Notes: generated by a model not told the origin, from the sequence alone. A stretch of DNA of 64,000 nucleotides from Pseudomonas laurentiana (GCF_014648275.1 NZ_BMQU01000023.1:1-64000), one strand, 5' to 3'; shown: positions 31,038 to 40,256, numbered from the stretch's first letter. Numbers and translations are program-made.

Positions 31038-31220
31038 GGTGTTCTTGATCATGTCCTGAACCTCCTGCTCTGCCTTGGCTCGCAGGGCATCCATTACTTC
31101 CTGTTTATCGCCTACATCGATTCCGCACTCTGCGCAGCGGACCATCTGGTCTGCTTCGCCTTCATCGGGAACCATAAAGCTCTTGCTGCCGCATGCCTTG
31201 CAAGTTGCTGAAACTTCCAT
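31005..31220 (-). CDS. Zinc-ribbon protein, antisense in early operon
   Basis: 71 aa from the ATG at 31220 with AGGTG upstream; the longer frame is not supported. CKACGSKSFMVPDEGE and VRCAECGIDVGDKQEV form a four-Cys zinc ribbon, followed by a helix AEQEVQDMIKNTLGKSG. Converges on the small acidic gene. Role unknown. Confidence 0.7.
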   Translation of the reverse strand: MEVSATCKACGSKSFMVPDEGEADQMVRCAECGIDVGDKQEVMDALRAKAEQEVQDMIKNTLGKSGAFKIT

Positions 31221-31374
31221 TTTTTCACCTATTCGCAGGTTGGTTGTTGGCACTTCCATCCTATCGCGGATCGCGTCACCTGCGCAGTGGTGAGCAGCCG
31301 GGGCTGACCGGCACCTGATTTCCTCGATGCCCTTCTCACGAGGGGTATCAGGGAAATCACAAAGGATCAGCAGC

Positions 31375-31584
31375 ATGAGAATCACTTCAAAACAGAAGAA
31401 GTTTTGGATACCGCTTGCGGGATTCATCGCCTCTTTCATCGCCTGGGCAGCCGCACTGGGAACCATCTGGGGGATCGTTCTTCCCCTGCCTATGGCGCTG
31501 TGTGCCGGAGTGTTCCTGGCTTGCAACATAGAGCCTGTCATCAAGTCGACGAAGGCCTGGCTTGATCGAGACGGCTGGAAGTAA
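31375..31584 (+). CDS. Small membrane protein
   Basis: 69 aa from the ATG at 31375 (GGATC upstream). Two membrane segments (WIPLAGFIASFIAWAAALGT and GIVLPLPMALCAGVFLACNI) between basic ends. No family recognised. Confidence 0.65.
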   Translation: MRITSKQKKFWIPLAGFIASFIAWAAALGTIWGIVLPLPMALCAGVFLACNIEPVIKSTKAWLDRDGWK

Positions 31585-31606
31585 CCGGACGAACCTGGAG
31601 AGAGCC

Positions 31607-31864
31607 ATGAAAACGAGAACGGTCAAGATCAAGGCTGACGCACCGGAACTGGCAGAGTTGAGTGATGCCATTGGCAGGGCTCAAGGAAACCAAATCCTGG
31701 AGGCTGCGCTTAGCCAGTATGTGAGTCGGCTGGTTGTAGCAACCATGGCTGATCCCCGATTCCGGAAAAGCCTCTCTGAAGGTGCTGAAGTGGCGAAGGC
31801 CAGGGCGAAACAAGAGCGTATCGAAAATCTCCGCGTTGAACTCGCGAAGCTGGAAGCCGAGTAA
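31607..31864 (+). CDS. Hypothetical early protein
   Basis: 85 aa, GGAGAG before the ATG. RTVKIKADAPELAELSDAIG then a long charged helix (EVAKARAKQERIENLRVELA). Could be a ribbon-helix-helix or coiled-coil protein; not assigned. Confidence 0.65.
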   Translation: MKTRTVKIKADAPELAELSDAIGRAQGNQILEAALSQYVSRLVVATMADPRFRKSLSEGAEVAKARAKQERIENLRVELAKLEAE

Positions 31865-31894
31865 TCCAAATCGACCGTCCTGGAGGGCGCGGCA

Positions 31895-32248
31895 ATGCCT
31901 AAAAAGGCCTATGAGTGCGGCTCCTGCAACGAAGTGCATGAGTTTCACCACGAAGCAGAAATGTGCTGCCAGCCGGAAGTCAACGACGTCTGGCTGTGCG
32001 ATGCGTGCGACGAAGCACACGACGAGAAGGAAGACGCCGTGAATTGCTGCGCCGGCAAGATCAAGGCCCGCGGCGCAGAAACCGTCCGGTGCCCATCATG
32101 CTACCGCGACCAAGGCCTGGTTCTGCACGCTGCAGAAATCGAGGTTGCCGGGCACTGCTCTGAGTGCAACCCGCATTACTCAATCGACGACACATTCAAG
32201 ATTGGCGATTTGGTTGAACAACGAATCGCCGAGGTAATGAATCCCTGA
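31895..32248 (+). CDS. Cysteine-rich zinc-binding phage protein
   Basis: 117 aa with five Cys pairs or clusters: CGSCNEVHEFHHEAEMCC, LCDACDEAHDE, NCC, VRCPSCYRDQ and HCSECNP. It probably folds as two or three small zinc ribbons. GGAGGGCGCGGCA lies before the ATG. Nucleic-acid binding is a guess. Confidence 0.75.
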   Translation: MPKKAYECGSCNEVHEFHHEAEMCCQPEVNDVWLCDACDEAHDEKEDAVNCCAGKIKARGAETVRCPSCYRDQGLVLHAAEIEVAGHCSECNPHYSIDDTFKIGDLVEQRIAEVMNP

Positions 32249-32591
32249 CAGCCGGAAAGACGGCCCGATGCCCTGCTACCCATCGCAGGCTGCATCGGAG
32301 TGTGATCTGAATGCGCAGGCTGATGCGCAAACCTAGTCTCGTTGGCGAGCTACTGAGACATCACAGAGTTAGGCCGCCAAGCCGGAGAGAACGCAGCACC
32401 GGCCAGATCACACCCCGATGCAGAGAAGCGCCCAGCTCCGGGCGCGGTTACCGAAGTACCTGTGGACGTCCCTTCCCTCGCACTGGGGGTAAACGAATTG
32501 CGCCGCTGGATGGGTCCACGCCAAGCCAGCTGCTGGGGTAGTGCCCAGTCTCTGTATCCCCTTCCCTTAAATACGACCCAAGGAGACGCAA
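32249..32591. other. Gene-free stretch before HNH gene
   Basis: About 340 bp with no supported gene. A 76-codon frame at 32311-32541 has no ribosome site and Arg/Ser/Pro-biased composition. No clear promoter, terminator or repeat was seen. Confidence 0.5.
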
Positions 32592-33080
32592 ATGCTGACG
32601 CATGAGCGCCTGCGTGAGCTGTTGGCGTATGACCCGGAAAGCGGGGTCTTCACCTGGCTCCAATCGAAAGGAACACGCGTAGCTGGCAAGCCTGCCGGTT
32701 ACATCTGCTTGGACAAGGGCATGTACGTGACCATCGACAAGAAGGGTTACCGCGCCCATCGGCTCGCCTGGTTCTATATGACCAAAAAATGGCCGGCCGA
32801 TCAGGTAGACCACATCGATCGAAACCCCAATAACAACGCTTGGGCGAACCTGCGCGAAGCCACTGCATCGCAGAACAGCCAGAACACCAGCAGATCCTAC
32901 CGCAGCGTCAGCGGCGTGAAGGGGGTCACCTGGGACAAGCATGAGGGTATGTGGCGCGCAGCCATTACCTGCAACAAGGTGGTTCACGTCCTTGGTCATT
33001 TCACTGACGTGCAAGCCGCGGCGCTTGAGGTTGCAACGGCGCGCGACAGGCTCCACGGCGAGTTCGCTTGCCACCTTTAA
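32592..33080 (+). CDS. HNH-AP2 endonuclease
   Basis: 162 aa. [20 protein letters not shown], then [19 protein letters not shown] (HNH), then [19 protein letters not shown] (AP2). It closely resembles the protein at 11245-11736, suggesting movement within or between such phages. Inserted in the + early operon, 340 bp after the previous gene. Confidence 0.88.
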   Translation: MLTHERLRELLAYDPESGVFTWLQSKGTRVAGKPAGYICLDKGMYVTIDKKGYRAHRLAWFYMTKKWPADQVDHIDRNPNNNAWANLREATASQNSQNTSRSYRSVSGVKGVTWDKHEGMWRAAITCNKVVHVLGHFTDVQAAALEVATARDRLHGEFACHL

Positions 33081-33200
33081 CCCTTTCCAACAATCGACCG
33101 CATTAGGCAGGTGCCAGGCCAGTCTCACGGCTGGGTTTGGTCACCCATGCTTGGTATCTGGCCAATGCGGTTGCACTGTACCGCCACTCTGGAGGCGACC

Positions 33201-33449
33201 ATGGACCACGAACTCTACGCAGACAGCGCTCAGGCCCGAGCTCTGGACCGGCGCATGTCCAGTGATGACGACCTTCACTGGTCGCAAGGCATCACTCCAG
33301 AGGAAGCTGCAGAGAACAACCGCGCTTGGTTGGAAAGACTGCGCATACAGAACGAATCAAGGGCAGCAAGCGCGAAGAAGGTTCGCCTCGCGGCTCTCGC
33401 CAAGATGGAAGCCATGTGCGGACGCAGCGCTGCCGCAAGGGGGATCTGA
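33201..33449 (+). CDS. Hypothetical early protein
   Basis: 82 aa from the ATG at 33201 with GGAGG upstream. Acidic N-terminus (MDHELYADSAQARALDRRMS), basic helical C-terminus (NESRAASAKKVRLAALAKME). Overlaps the next gene start (TGATG). Confidence 0.65.
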   Translation: MDHELYADSAQARALDRRMSSDDDLHWSQGITPEEAAENNRAWLERLRIQNESRAASAKKVRLAALAKMEAMCGRSAAARGI

Positions 33450-33688
33450 TGAATCAGCAAGATCGCCTTCACCTGAAGGCCGTCGGCCTGATCGACACCG
33501 CAATCAAAACGCTGGCCAACTCCAAGCCTGAGATGCACCTGGTCCACTCAAGCGCAGCGCACACCGCAGTAAGCGTTAGCCATGAGCTGAAGGCAATCAA
33601 TGGCTCTGAGTACCTGCACTACTGCGAACGCATTCGGACGATAGACGCCCGCTTCATGGGTATCACTGAGCAGAGGGTTACAGCATGA
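33449..33688 (+). CDS. Hypothetical early protein
   Basis: 79 aa. Helical (DRLHLKAVGLIDTAIKTLAN, AVSVSHELKAINGSEYLHYC). Coupled to both neighbours by overlapping codons. No family recognised. Confidence 0.65.
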   Translation: MNQQDRLHLKAVGLIDTAIKTLANSKPEMHLVHSSAAHTAVSVSHELKAINGSEYLHYCERIRTIDARFMGITEQRVTA

Positions 33689-33879
33689 GCACCGCACCGG
33701 TTAAATCCCTGATCGACGAACAGCTCGAACAGATCGAGCGCACCCTGGCAGTGATCAGTTTCGGCATCCCCTTCAATGAGGTCGTTGGCCTTCCTCGGGA
33801 AACCCCGGTAACCAGCCTTACTCGGCGCCTTGCCCCGACGATGAAGGGACGACGGATCGCCATTCGGGTGCGCCCATGA
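33685..33879 (+). CDS. Hypothetical early protein
   Basis: 64 aa, ATGA overlap with the previous gene. IDEQLEQIERTLAVISFGIP then a basic tail (TSLTRRLAPTMKGRRIAIRV). Not assigned. Confidence 0.6.
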   Translation: MSTAPVKSLIDEQLEQIERTLAVISFGIPFNEVVGLPRETPVTSLTRRLAPTMKGRRIAIRVRP

Positions 33880-33992
33880 CCAGCTACCGAAGAGCCAAGC
33901 GCATTGCCTGCTGTCGCGGATCAGCCATCACCCTCCTGCTTTGCACCACCTGGATGCTAGCTAGCGCGTACGCCGACACCCTCACCCACTGA
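33876..33992 (+). CDS. Small secreted or membrane peptide
   Basis: 38 aa, ATGA overlap with the previous gene. A basic start (MTSYRRAKRIACCRGS) precedes a hydrophobic stretch (AITLLLCTTWMLASAYA) with an AYA signal-peptidase-like site, leaving almost no mature protein, so it is more likely a one-pass membrane peptide. Confidence 0.5.
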   Translation: MTSYRRAKRIACCRGSAITLLLCTTWMLASAYADTLTH

Positions 33993-33999
33993 GGCTCCC

Positions 34000-34146
34000 A
34001 TGTACACAGCACCCCGCCTGGCCGCCCAGTACGACTGGATGACGGCCGGATCGTTCACGCCTGAGCAGTACTCAGGCAATGAGCGCAAAGAGTACGAAGA
34101 CGAGGCCGCCCGGATCGAGCGGCAGTGGGACAACCAACCGAACTGA
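34000..34146 (+). CDS. Small hypothetical protein
   Basis: 48 aa, GAGG before the ATG. YTAPRLAAQYDWMTAGSFTP then an acidic/basic helix (NERKEYEDEAARIERQWDNQ). Ends 11 nt before the ATPase gene. Not assigned. Confidence 0.55.
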   Translation: MYTAPRLAAQYDWMTAGSFTPEQYSGNERKEYEDEAARIERQWDNQPN

Positions 34147-34157
34147 GGTAACACACG

Positions 34158-35024
34158 ATGTTCAAGAAAGCCGAACGCAAGCAGGCCAAGCTACGGCTGG
34201 CACTTGCCGGGCCATCTGGATCAGGTAAGACCTTCTCCGCGTTGCTCATGGCCAAGGGCCTTGGCGGTCGTATCGCGGTAATCGACACCGAACACGGCAG
34301 CGCGTCGCTGTACGCCGATATCGCTGACTTCGACGTGCTTGAGCTACACGCGCCTTACTCGCCTGAGCGATATGCCGAGGCGATCACCGCCGCCGAGCAG
34401 GCCGGCTATGGCGTTCTGATCATTGATAGCTACTCGCATGAGTGGACGGGTTCCGGAGGATGCCTGGAGGCCAACGAGAAGCTGGCCCACCAGAAATTCA
34501 AGGGCAACACCTGGGCGGCCTGGAACGAAACCACGCCGCGTCACCGCAAGCTCACCGACAAGATCCTGACCAGCCCGTTGCACATCATCTGCACCATGCG
34601 CAGCAAGACGGAGACGGTCCAGGGTGAAGGCAAAAAGGTGATCAAGCTCGGCATGAAGTCAGAGCAGCGCGACGGGACGGACTACGAGTTCACCGTGGTG
34701 ATGGATCTCTCGCACGACGACCACAGCGCTATCGCCAGCAAGGATCGCACAAAGCTGTTTTCGGGCCCTGAGCTGATCAGCGAAGAAACGGGGCGGATGC
34801 TGCTGAACTGGCTGAACTCCGGCGTAAACCCGGAGCAACGAGCCAAAGAGCTTCTCGTCGACTCTATCGCTGACATCGCCAAGGCTCCGAACATGGCAGA
34901 CCTTCAGGCAGCTTTCAACGCTGCCAAATCCATTGCCATGGGCTTCGACGACCTAATTGCCCAGGTCATAGCCGCAAAAGACAAACGCAAGCACGAACTC
35001 ACCCCTCAGGAGCAATCGGCATGA
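34158..35024 (+). CDS. RecA-like ATPase (Sak4-type recombination protein)
   Basis: 288 aa. LRLALAGPSGSGKTFSALLM contains Walker A GPSGSGKT (about residues 18-25); IAVIDTEHGSASLYAD and YGVLIIDSYSHEW give the Walker B region. This short RecA-core ATPase is the Sak4-like type used for phage recombination with SSB. Next to a DnaQ-type exonuclease, it likely forms the phage recombination set. Confidence 0.82.
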   Translation: MFKKAERKQAKLRLALAGPSGSGKTFSALLMAKGLGGRIAVIDTEHGSASLYADIADFDVLELHAPYSPERYAEAITAAEQAGYGVLIIDSYSHEWTGSGGCLEANEKLAHQKFKGNTWAAWNETTPRHRKLTDKILTSPLHIICTMRSKTETVQGEGKKVIKLGMKSEQRDGTDYEFTVVMDLSHDDHSAIASKDRTKLFSGPELISEETGRMLLNWLNSGVNPEQRAKELLVDSIADIAKAPNMADLQAAFNAAKSIAMGFDDLIAQVIAAKDKRKHELTPQEQSA

Positions 35025-35692
35025 ATGCCTGCATCTTCGACAGCGAAACCACTGGCCTGAACGACCCTCAACTGGTCGAGGCTGCGTACCTGCAACTGGC
35101 TGCCATTCCTGATCTGCCGGTGGCCACCGAGTTCCTTCAACGCTACAAGCCGGGCAAGCCGATCGAGCTCGGCGCCCTGGCCACCAGCCACATCCTCGAC
35201 GAGGAATTGGCGGACTGCCCGGACCACACTGAATTCCAACTGCCTGCCGAGATCGAGTACCTGATCGGGCACAACGTCGACTACGACTGGGGAGTCATCG
35301 GTCGACCAGAGATCAAGCGGATCTGTACTGCGGCTCTGAGCCGTCGTCTTTGGCCAGACGCCGACACCCACACGCAGTCGGCAATGATCTATCTGCACTA
35401 CCGCAGTGAGGCTCCTGGACTGCTGCGCAACGCCCACGCCGCGCTGGACGACGTGAAAAACTGCCGACTGCTGCTGATCAAAATCCTCGAAGCCCTCGCG
35501 GCTGAGCTTGGTCGACCCGTTGCTGACTGGGAAGAGCTCTGGACCATCTCCGAAGATGCGCGAATCCCCACTGTTATCGGCTTCGGCAAACACCGCGGCG
35601 CCAAGTTCGCTGAATTGCCAGTCGACTATCGCCGCTGGCTGTTGAATCAGCCTGACCTTGACCCATTCGTCCGAAAAGCACTGATGCGCTGA
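35021..35692 (+). CDS. DnaQ-fold 3'-5' exonuclease with DUF3820 tail
   Basis: 223 aa, ATGA overlap with the ATPase gene. Exo I CIFDSETTGLNDP (Asp and Glu), Exo II YLIGHNVDYDWGVI, Exo III NAHAALDDVKNCRLL are all present. The C-terminal GFGKHRGAKFAELPVDYRRW is a DUF3820-type tail found on many phage and ExoX-like nucleases. It probably trims ends for recombination. Confidence 0.87.
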   Translation: MNACIFDSETTGLNDPQLVEAAYLQLAAIPDLPVATEFLQRYKPGKPIELGALATSHILDEELADCPDHTEFQLPAEIEYLIGHNVDYDWGVIGRPEIKRICTAALSRRLWPDADTHTQSAMIYLHYRSEAPGLLRNAHAALDDVKNCRLLLIKILEALAAELGRPVADWEELWTISEDARIPTVIGFGKHRGAKFAELPVDYRRWLLNQPDLDPFVRKALMR

Positions 35693-35714
35693 CGCGTTAA
35701 GCCAAGGAGATCAC

Positions 35715-36260
35715 ATGGACTACCTAACCCAGTCCTATGCAGAACGCCAGGCGCAACTGGAGGCAGCGAAAGCTGCCTTCTTCGCATCTGGAGGTCGGGC
35801 AGTCAAGCTGGCTGGATTCACCTACAAGCCGCTTCCCTTCCGGCGGCACCCAGAGCCAGCCCAGAAGATCCCGAAAGGCGTTCAGCACGGCGCCCGGCAA
35901 CAGCGTTCAAAAGAGCGTGCAGCCTTGATCGCCGAAATGGCCAAAACGATGACCTGCCGGGAAGTCTCCCAGAAGCTAGGCATCCCACAGAACACCCTGT
36001 GGACGATGTCGCAGCGGGAAGACTTCACGTTTGCCCCGGGCTGCCAGGGTAAGCGGAAGACGCCATACACCGACGCGGCGGCAGACGCGAAGCTGGCAGA
36101 ACGAATCACCGCCCTTCGGGATGCCGGCCTGACTCGCCACCAGGTGGAGAAGAAGATCGGGATCGGCAACGGGACACTGGTTCGAATCCTCAAAGAGTTC
36201 GACACCGATTTCCCGAAGCGGGGTGAACGACGTGAAGCCTCCAGTCGAGAATCATCATGA
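35715..36260 (+). CDS. HTH-containing phage protein
   Basis: 181 aa, AAGGAG before the ATG. Two HTH-like units: TCREVSQKLGIPQNTLWTMS and LTRHQVEKKIGIGNGTLVRI. The N-terminal 60 residues are basic and Pro-rich. It may bind DNA as a regulator; no clear family. Confidence 0.7.
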   Translation: MDYLTQSYAERQAQLEAAKAAFFASGGRAVKLAGFTYKPLPFRRHPEPAQKIPKGVQHGARQQRSKERAALIAEMAKTMTCREVSQKLGIPQNTLWTMSQREDFTFAPGCQGKRKTPYTDAAADAKLAERITALRDAGLTRHQVEKKIGIGNGTLVRILKEFDTDFPKRGERREASSRESS

Positions 36261-36484
36261 AGGCTCGACGGTTTCGCCTCATCTATCCCACGGCCTATTA
36301 CCAAGGCCGGGCCTGCCGCCAAGATGGGAAGTGCCGCCTCTCCCAGCCCTACGGCAATATGACCGTAGACGGCGGGTGGTGGCTCGCGGGCTGGCACGAC
36401 ACTGATATGGAGCTATCCCATGAAACTCAAACGAATGGCCCTGCAGCGCCACCAGCGCCGGGCACAGGTTCACTTGCCGCCTAG
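36257..36484 (+). CDS. Hypothetical phage protein
   Basis: 75 aa, ATGA overlap. FRLIYPTAYYQGRACRQDGK and DGGWWLAGWHDTD, with a low-complexity Pro/Ala tail. Not assigned. Confidence 0.6.
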   Translation: MKARRFRLIYPTAYYQGRACRQDGKCRLSQPYGNMTVDGGWWLAGWHDTDMELSHETQTNGPAAPPAPGTGSLAA

Positions 36485-36504
36485 CGGATTTAAGGGGGTT
36501 CCGA

Positions 36505-36816
36505 ATGGCGATGACGCAAACACAGCGCGACGAGCGCCGCCGCTTGAAGGCCGCCAAGCTTCAGGAAGAAGACCTGCGCTTGAAGGTTCGACCAGGGACT
36601 AAGCAGGCCCTGCTGGAACTGATGGAGTGGGCCGGGATCGAGGAACAGGGCGAGGCGATGACGCTGATGATTCATCACCTACATGGGTTAGGCCCGGGCG
36701 CTGCTGTTCCGCTGCTGACACCTCCGCGCCACGAAATCACGGTGTCACCGGCTGTGGTGCGGAAGCTTGAGAATTTCCGGGCGCGTGAAGCGCTGCGGAT
36801 TGGAAGCGAATCCTAA
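36505..36816 (+). CDS. Hypothetical protein, possible ribbon-helix-helix
   Basis: 103 aa. DLRLKVRPGTKQALLELMEW resembles a ribbon-helix-helix entry strand and helix; a C-terminal ITVSPAVVRKLENFRAREAL repeats the pattern, as if the domain were duplicated. It ends where a converging gene ends. The ATG at 36505 has GGGGG rather than a good Shine-Dalgarno. Confidence 0.6.
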   Translation: MAMTQTQRDERRRLKAAKLQEEDLRLKVRPGTKQALLELMEWAGIEEQGEAMTLMIHHLHGLGPGAAVPLLTPPRHEITVSPAVVRKLENFRAREALRIGSES

Positions 36817-37017
36817 TTAGATCTTCCAGATCGTCTCCAGATGCTCCAGATAAGTATGGGACGCAGCCTTGTGCTCAGTGCCGCTGGAATTTTTCTCACC
36901 CATTACCGAAGACTTGGCATCAGCAAAGAGTTCGGCGGTGGTAAGGCTGGATCGATTCTTCTTGATCAGCGTAAACACCAGGTGCTCCAGAGCGTCAATT
37001 TGTGCCTGTTGACTCAT
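36817..37017 (-). CDS. Small hypothetical protein, antisense in early operon
   Basis: 66 aa from the ATG at 37017, with AGGA upstream. Helical (MSQQAQIDALEHLVFTLIKK, SLTTAELFADAKSSVMGEKN). Its stop abuts the stop of the + gene. Not assigned. Confidence 0.6.
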   Translation of the reverse strand: MSQQAQIDALEHLVFTLIKKNRSSLTTAELFADAKSSVMGEKNSSGTEHKAASHTYLEHLETIWKI

Positions 37018-37130
37018 ATTTTCCTCCTTGTATCCGGCCCCATGCCGGTCACCCGTAATACCCCATCCCAAACCAAATTGCCACCATGCCCAATCCGGCC
37101 ACGGAGGGCGGCGCATGCATGGAGAAAGCC

Positions 37131-37724
37131 ATGAGCGATACCGAAGCCAGCCAGAGCCTGGCAACAGGCCACCCTTTATCAGCCGACACCTGGTCTGACT
37201 TTGTGGCCCGACTTCGTCACCACTGCAACGGCCAGGGTGTGAAATGGCACCACACGGCGTGCGCCCTGTTCACCGTGGAGCAGAAACGAATCGACTACGG
37301 CTTCGAGCCTGACTACGCCGAGGGATTGGTGGTCTGCCTGGAAGACCGGTCGTGGCTCAGCCCAGATGAGTACTGGGCGGATCTCGATGAGGATGAGCGG
37401 GAGGAAATAAACCGAACAATCCAGGACAGGAACGAGTGTGATTTTCTTGAGCTTGATGCCGATGACCAGTGGGAATTCCTGGCCGAGCTAGACGACCACA
37501 CCGTCACTGGCTGGAACAAGAGATGGGAAATCGTGAACAGTCACTTCACCAAGGAAGCGGCCGAAGCGTTCATTCGCCGCAAGCAGCATGACTACCCAGA
37601 GCTGAGGGTCTACGTCGAGTCCCAGTACTACGCCTGGGAGTTTGAAGCGATCAAGGCAGCCATTCTCGACGGCACGCTGATCTACCAGCCAAAGCCAGCA
37701 GCTGACAACGCCGAAGCTGCCTGA
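37131..37724 (+). CDS. Hypothetical phage protein
   Basis: 197 aa. The ATG at 37131 (MSDTEASQSLATGH) has GGAG 6 nt upstream; ATGs at 37119 and 37086 are alternatives. Rich in acidic and aromatic residues (ADLDEDEREEINRTIQDRNE, DQWEFLAELDDHTVTGWNKR). The strong negative charge recalls DNA-mimic proteins, which is speculative. Confidence 0.65.
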   Translation: MSDTEASQSLATGHPLSADTWSDFVARLRHHCNGQGVKWHHTACALFTVEQKRIDYGFEPDYAEGLVVCLEDRSWLSPDEYWADLDEDEREEINRTIQDRNECDFLELDADDQWEFLAELDDHTVTGWNKRWEIVNSHFTKEAAEAFIRRKQHDYPELRVYVESQYYAWEFEAIKAAILDGTLIYQPKPAADNAEAA

Positions 37725-37787
37725 CCATCCAGTGCTGCCCGCCAGCCCATCACGACCTCAAAGAATCAAAGCGGCGAAACCATCCGC

Positions 37788-38009
37788 TCAGTCTTCCTGC
37801 CGAGCGTCAGCCATCGCAGGAGCCCGCTTAAAAATCAGCGTGAAGCTACCGGTAAGCCGTTGACGGAGTCCCCTCGGCATCTCGAACGCGAAATGGATCA
37901 GCCATGAGCCGTCCCCTAACAGGAACGTATCGCCACGATATCGCTCAACTTCAAGCTCATCTATTCCGATTGCAAGTGCAATTTCTCTGTTTGTTGGCGC
38001 GCCGCGCAT
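37788..38009 (-). CDS. Small hypothetical protein, antisense in early operon
   Basis: 73 aa from the ATG at 38009 with GGGAG upstream; the longer frame is a shadow of the methyltransferase gene. MRGAPTNREIALAIGIDELE, then beta-like FLLGDGSWLIHFAFEMPRGL. Not assigned. Confidence 0.6.
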   Translation of the reverse strand: MRGAPTNREIALAIGIDELEVERYRGDTFLLGDGSWLIHFAFEMPRGLRQRLTGSFTLIFKRAPAMADARQED

Positions 38010-38113
38010 CGGTATAGCTCCCTTCGGCACAGTTCCATAACGAATACGAATAGCCCACTTCAACGAATCACGCCACCCCGGCGAGGGCGGCGCCTGCACG
38101 CAAGGACCACAAC

Positions 38114-39898
38114 ATGACCTGTATGACCTCCCTCGCCCTGCCCTTCGAAAAAGAGCTGGTTGTCGATCTATTCGCCGGCGGCGGCGGCGCCAGCAGCGGC
38201 ATCGCCGAGGCATACCGCGAGCCAGACGTGGCGGTAAACCACAATCCCATCGCTCTGGCCGTGCACCGCGCGAACCACCCGAACACCGAGCACTACGTGG
38301 CCGACGTGTTTGAGGTCGACCCAATCCTAGCCACGAAGGGTCAGCCAGTCGGAATCCTGTGGGCATCGCCCGACTGCCGCCACCACAGCAAGGCCAAAGG
38401 CGGCAAGCCACGCAACCGCAAGATTCGCGGATTGGCCTGGGTCATCATCCGCTGGGCTTACCAGACCAGGCCGCGCCTGATCTTCCTTGAGAACGTTGAA
38501 GAGTTCGCCGACTGGGGGCCGCTCGACGATGAGGGCAAGCCGGTCAAGGCCGAAAAGGGCCGTACCTTCAAGGCTTTCGTCAACGTTCTGGGCAGCGGCA
38601 TCCCGGAGGATCACCCAGACCTGCCAGAGATCTTGGCCGAGATCGGCGAGCACGTACCGAAGGAAGCGCTGGTTCGCGGCCTACGCTACAACTTCGATCA
38701 CCAGGTACGGGTAGCTGCAGATCAGGGCGCCCCAACCATCCGCAAGCGCCTGTACGGTATCGCCCGGCGCGACAGCAAGCCAATCGTCTGGCCGTCGCCG
38801 AAATACCACAAGAATCCAGCCAAGGGCCAGAAAGCCTGGCGTTCTGCCGCCGAGTGCATCGACTGGGAGCTGGAGGGCCGCACGATCTTCCGCGAAGACG
38901 CCTTGGTGGAGAACACCATGAACCGTATCGCCAAGGGCCTGTGGCGCCACACGCTGGCCTGCAACGATCCATTCATTGTCCCGCTGCGCGGCACCTCGAA
39001 ATCACACACCAGCACGCACAGCGTCGAGGATCCCGTATCGACCATCAGCGGCGGCGGCACCCACCACGCGTTGGTACAGTCAACAATGGCTGTGGCCGGT
39101 TGCCTGACCGAGCATGCTAACGGCTCAACACAGCGCACCTTCGACGCCGAGGAGCCGCTTCGGACGCAAGTGGCCCAGATCAAGGGCGGACACTTTGCGC
39201 TGATCACCGCCAGCTTAGTCACCTTGCGCAGCGGTTGCGTCGGGGCTCCAATGGCCAACCCGGTCGGCTGTATCACCCAGAGCGGTGGGCACCACGCCAT
39301 CGCCTCAGCCCACCTCGAGCAGGCGAACGGCGGGTTCTACAAGGGCGACGGGCGGAGCGCTGTGGATCCCTTCTCGACGATCCTGGGCAAAGGGTCCAAC
39401 CAGCGGCTGGTCACTGCCTATCTGGTCAAGTACTACGGCGCGGAGAAAGACGGCATCTCCATGCGAGAGCCAATGCACACCATCCCGTCTAAGGACCGGA
39501 TGGCGGTCGTCCAGGTCGTCCAGTTACACAGCCATACGCTGTCGGACGATCAACTGGCAGGCGCCCGCCAGTGCGCAGCCTTCTTGCGCAAGTATCTGCC
39601 ACAGCACTTCACCGAGCACGCCGACGTGGTGATGGTCGGCGACTACGTGATGGTCGACATCACTCTACGAATGCTCAAGCCGCAAGAGCTGAAGCGTGCG
39701 CAAGGCTTCAGGGCTGACTACATCATTGATCGCGGACTGTTCCTCGATGAGGAAACTGGCCAGCTGTACTGGAAAGGAATCTCAGGCGCCAACCAGGTAA
39801 AGCTGCTGGGCAACAGCGTCTGCAAGGACGAAGCCCGGGCGCTGGTTGAGGCCAACGCATCGGACCTCATCAAGCTCTATCAGCGCCTGGCCGCCTGA
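38114..39898 (+). CDS. DNA cytosine-5 methyltransferase
   Basis: 594 aa, AAGGA 7 nt before the ATG. VVDLFAGGGGASSGI is the SAM-binding motif I; GILWASPDCRHHSKAK carries the catalytic Cys in a SPDC variant of the usual PC motif IV; RLIFLENVEEF is ENV motif VI. The region about 290-470 has repeated VDPxxTI-like units that may serve in target recognition; NQVKLLGNSVCKDEA is motif X-like. No restriction enzyme gene is adjacent, so it is likely a phage-protective orphan enzyme. Confidence 0.9.
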   Translation: MTCMTSLALPFEKELVVDLFAGGGGASSGIAEAYREPDVAVNHNPIALAVHRANHPNTEHYVADVFEVDPILATKGQPVGILWASPDCRHHSKAKGGKPRNRKIRGLAWVIIRWAYQTRPRLIFLENVEEFADWGPLDDEGKPVKAEKGRTFKAFVNVLGSGIPEDHPDLPEILAEIGEHVPKEALVRGLRYNFDHQVRVAADQGAPTIRKRLYGIARRDSKPIVWPSPKYHKNPAKGQKAWRSAAECIDWELEGRTIFREDALVENTMNRIAKGLWRHTLACNDPFIVPLRGTSKSHTSTHSVEDPVSTISGGGTHHALVQSTMAVAGCLTEHANGSTQRTFDAEEPLRTQVAQIKGGHFALITASLVTLRSGCVGAPMANPVGCITQSGGHHAIASAHLEQANGGFYKGDGRSAVDPFSTILGKGSNQRLVTAYLVKYYGAEKDGISMREPMHTIPSKDRMAVVQVVQLHSHTLSDDQLAGARQCAAFLRKYLPQHFTEHADVVMVGDYVMVDITLRMLKPQELKRAQGFRADYIIDRGLFLDEETGQLYWKGISGANQVKLLGNSVCKDEARALVEANASDLIKLYQRLAA

Positions 39899-39931
39899 CT
39901 CGCTTCTAAGGCTAAGCCAAAAAACGGCCGC

Positions 39932-40201
39932 CTAGTCCCAGATGGTGATCGGCCCCAGAAGATCGTGTAACACAGTCTCTAATCTGGTGATAGTCGGGGC
40001 TCTCCCGTCTACGCGCTCAGATTCCAAATACGTCCGTGTTCGTTCAACGTTGAAACTTCGCCCATCTTCAACAAGGGCTCGAAGAATATCTTCGTTGATC
40101 GCGTAATTGCGGCAGTCCTGGCAGTCGAACTCGACAAAGTTCGCCACTGGAAGCATCCGATGTGCAGGCGCGCCACAGATAACACATTTGTCTTTACCCA
40201 T
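39932..40201 (-). CDS. Zinc-ribbon protein, antisense in early operon
   Basis: 89 aa, strong AGGAGG before the ATG. KCVICGAPAHRMLPVANFVE and FDCQDCRNYAINED bind zinc; the C-terminal half is helical. Opposite to all neighbours and with its own strong ribosome site. Not assigned. Confidence 0.65.
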   Translation of the reverse strand: MGKDKCVICGAPAHRMLPVANFVEFDCQDCRNYAINEDILRALVEDGRSFNVERTRTYLESERVDGRAPTITRLETVLHDLLGPITIWD

Positions 40202-40256
40202 ACCTACCTCCTTGTGAGTGTTCGTTCAACTGTAGCTAACAGTTTGAGATATACCC

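Noticed and set aside
32311-32541. 76-codon frame in the gap before the HNH gene
   Set aside because: No ribosome site, Arg/Ser/Pro-biased composition and no domain.
40036-40230. Two copies of GTGTTCGTTCAAC (40036-40048 and 40218-40230)
   Set aside because: Exact 13-mers are expected to recur by chance in 64 kb, and the copies do not flank a recognisable element.
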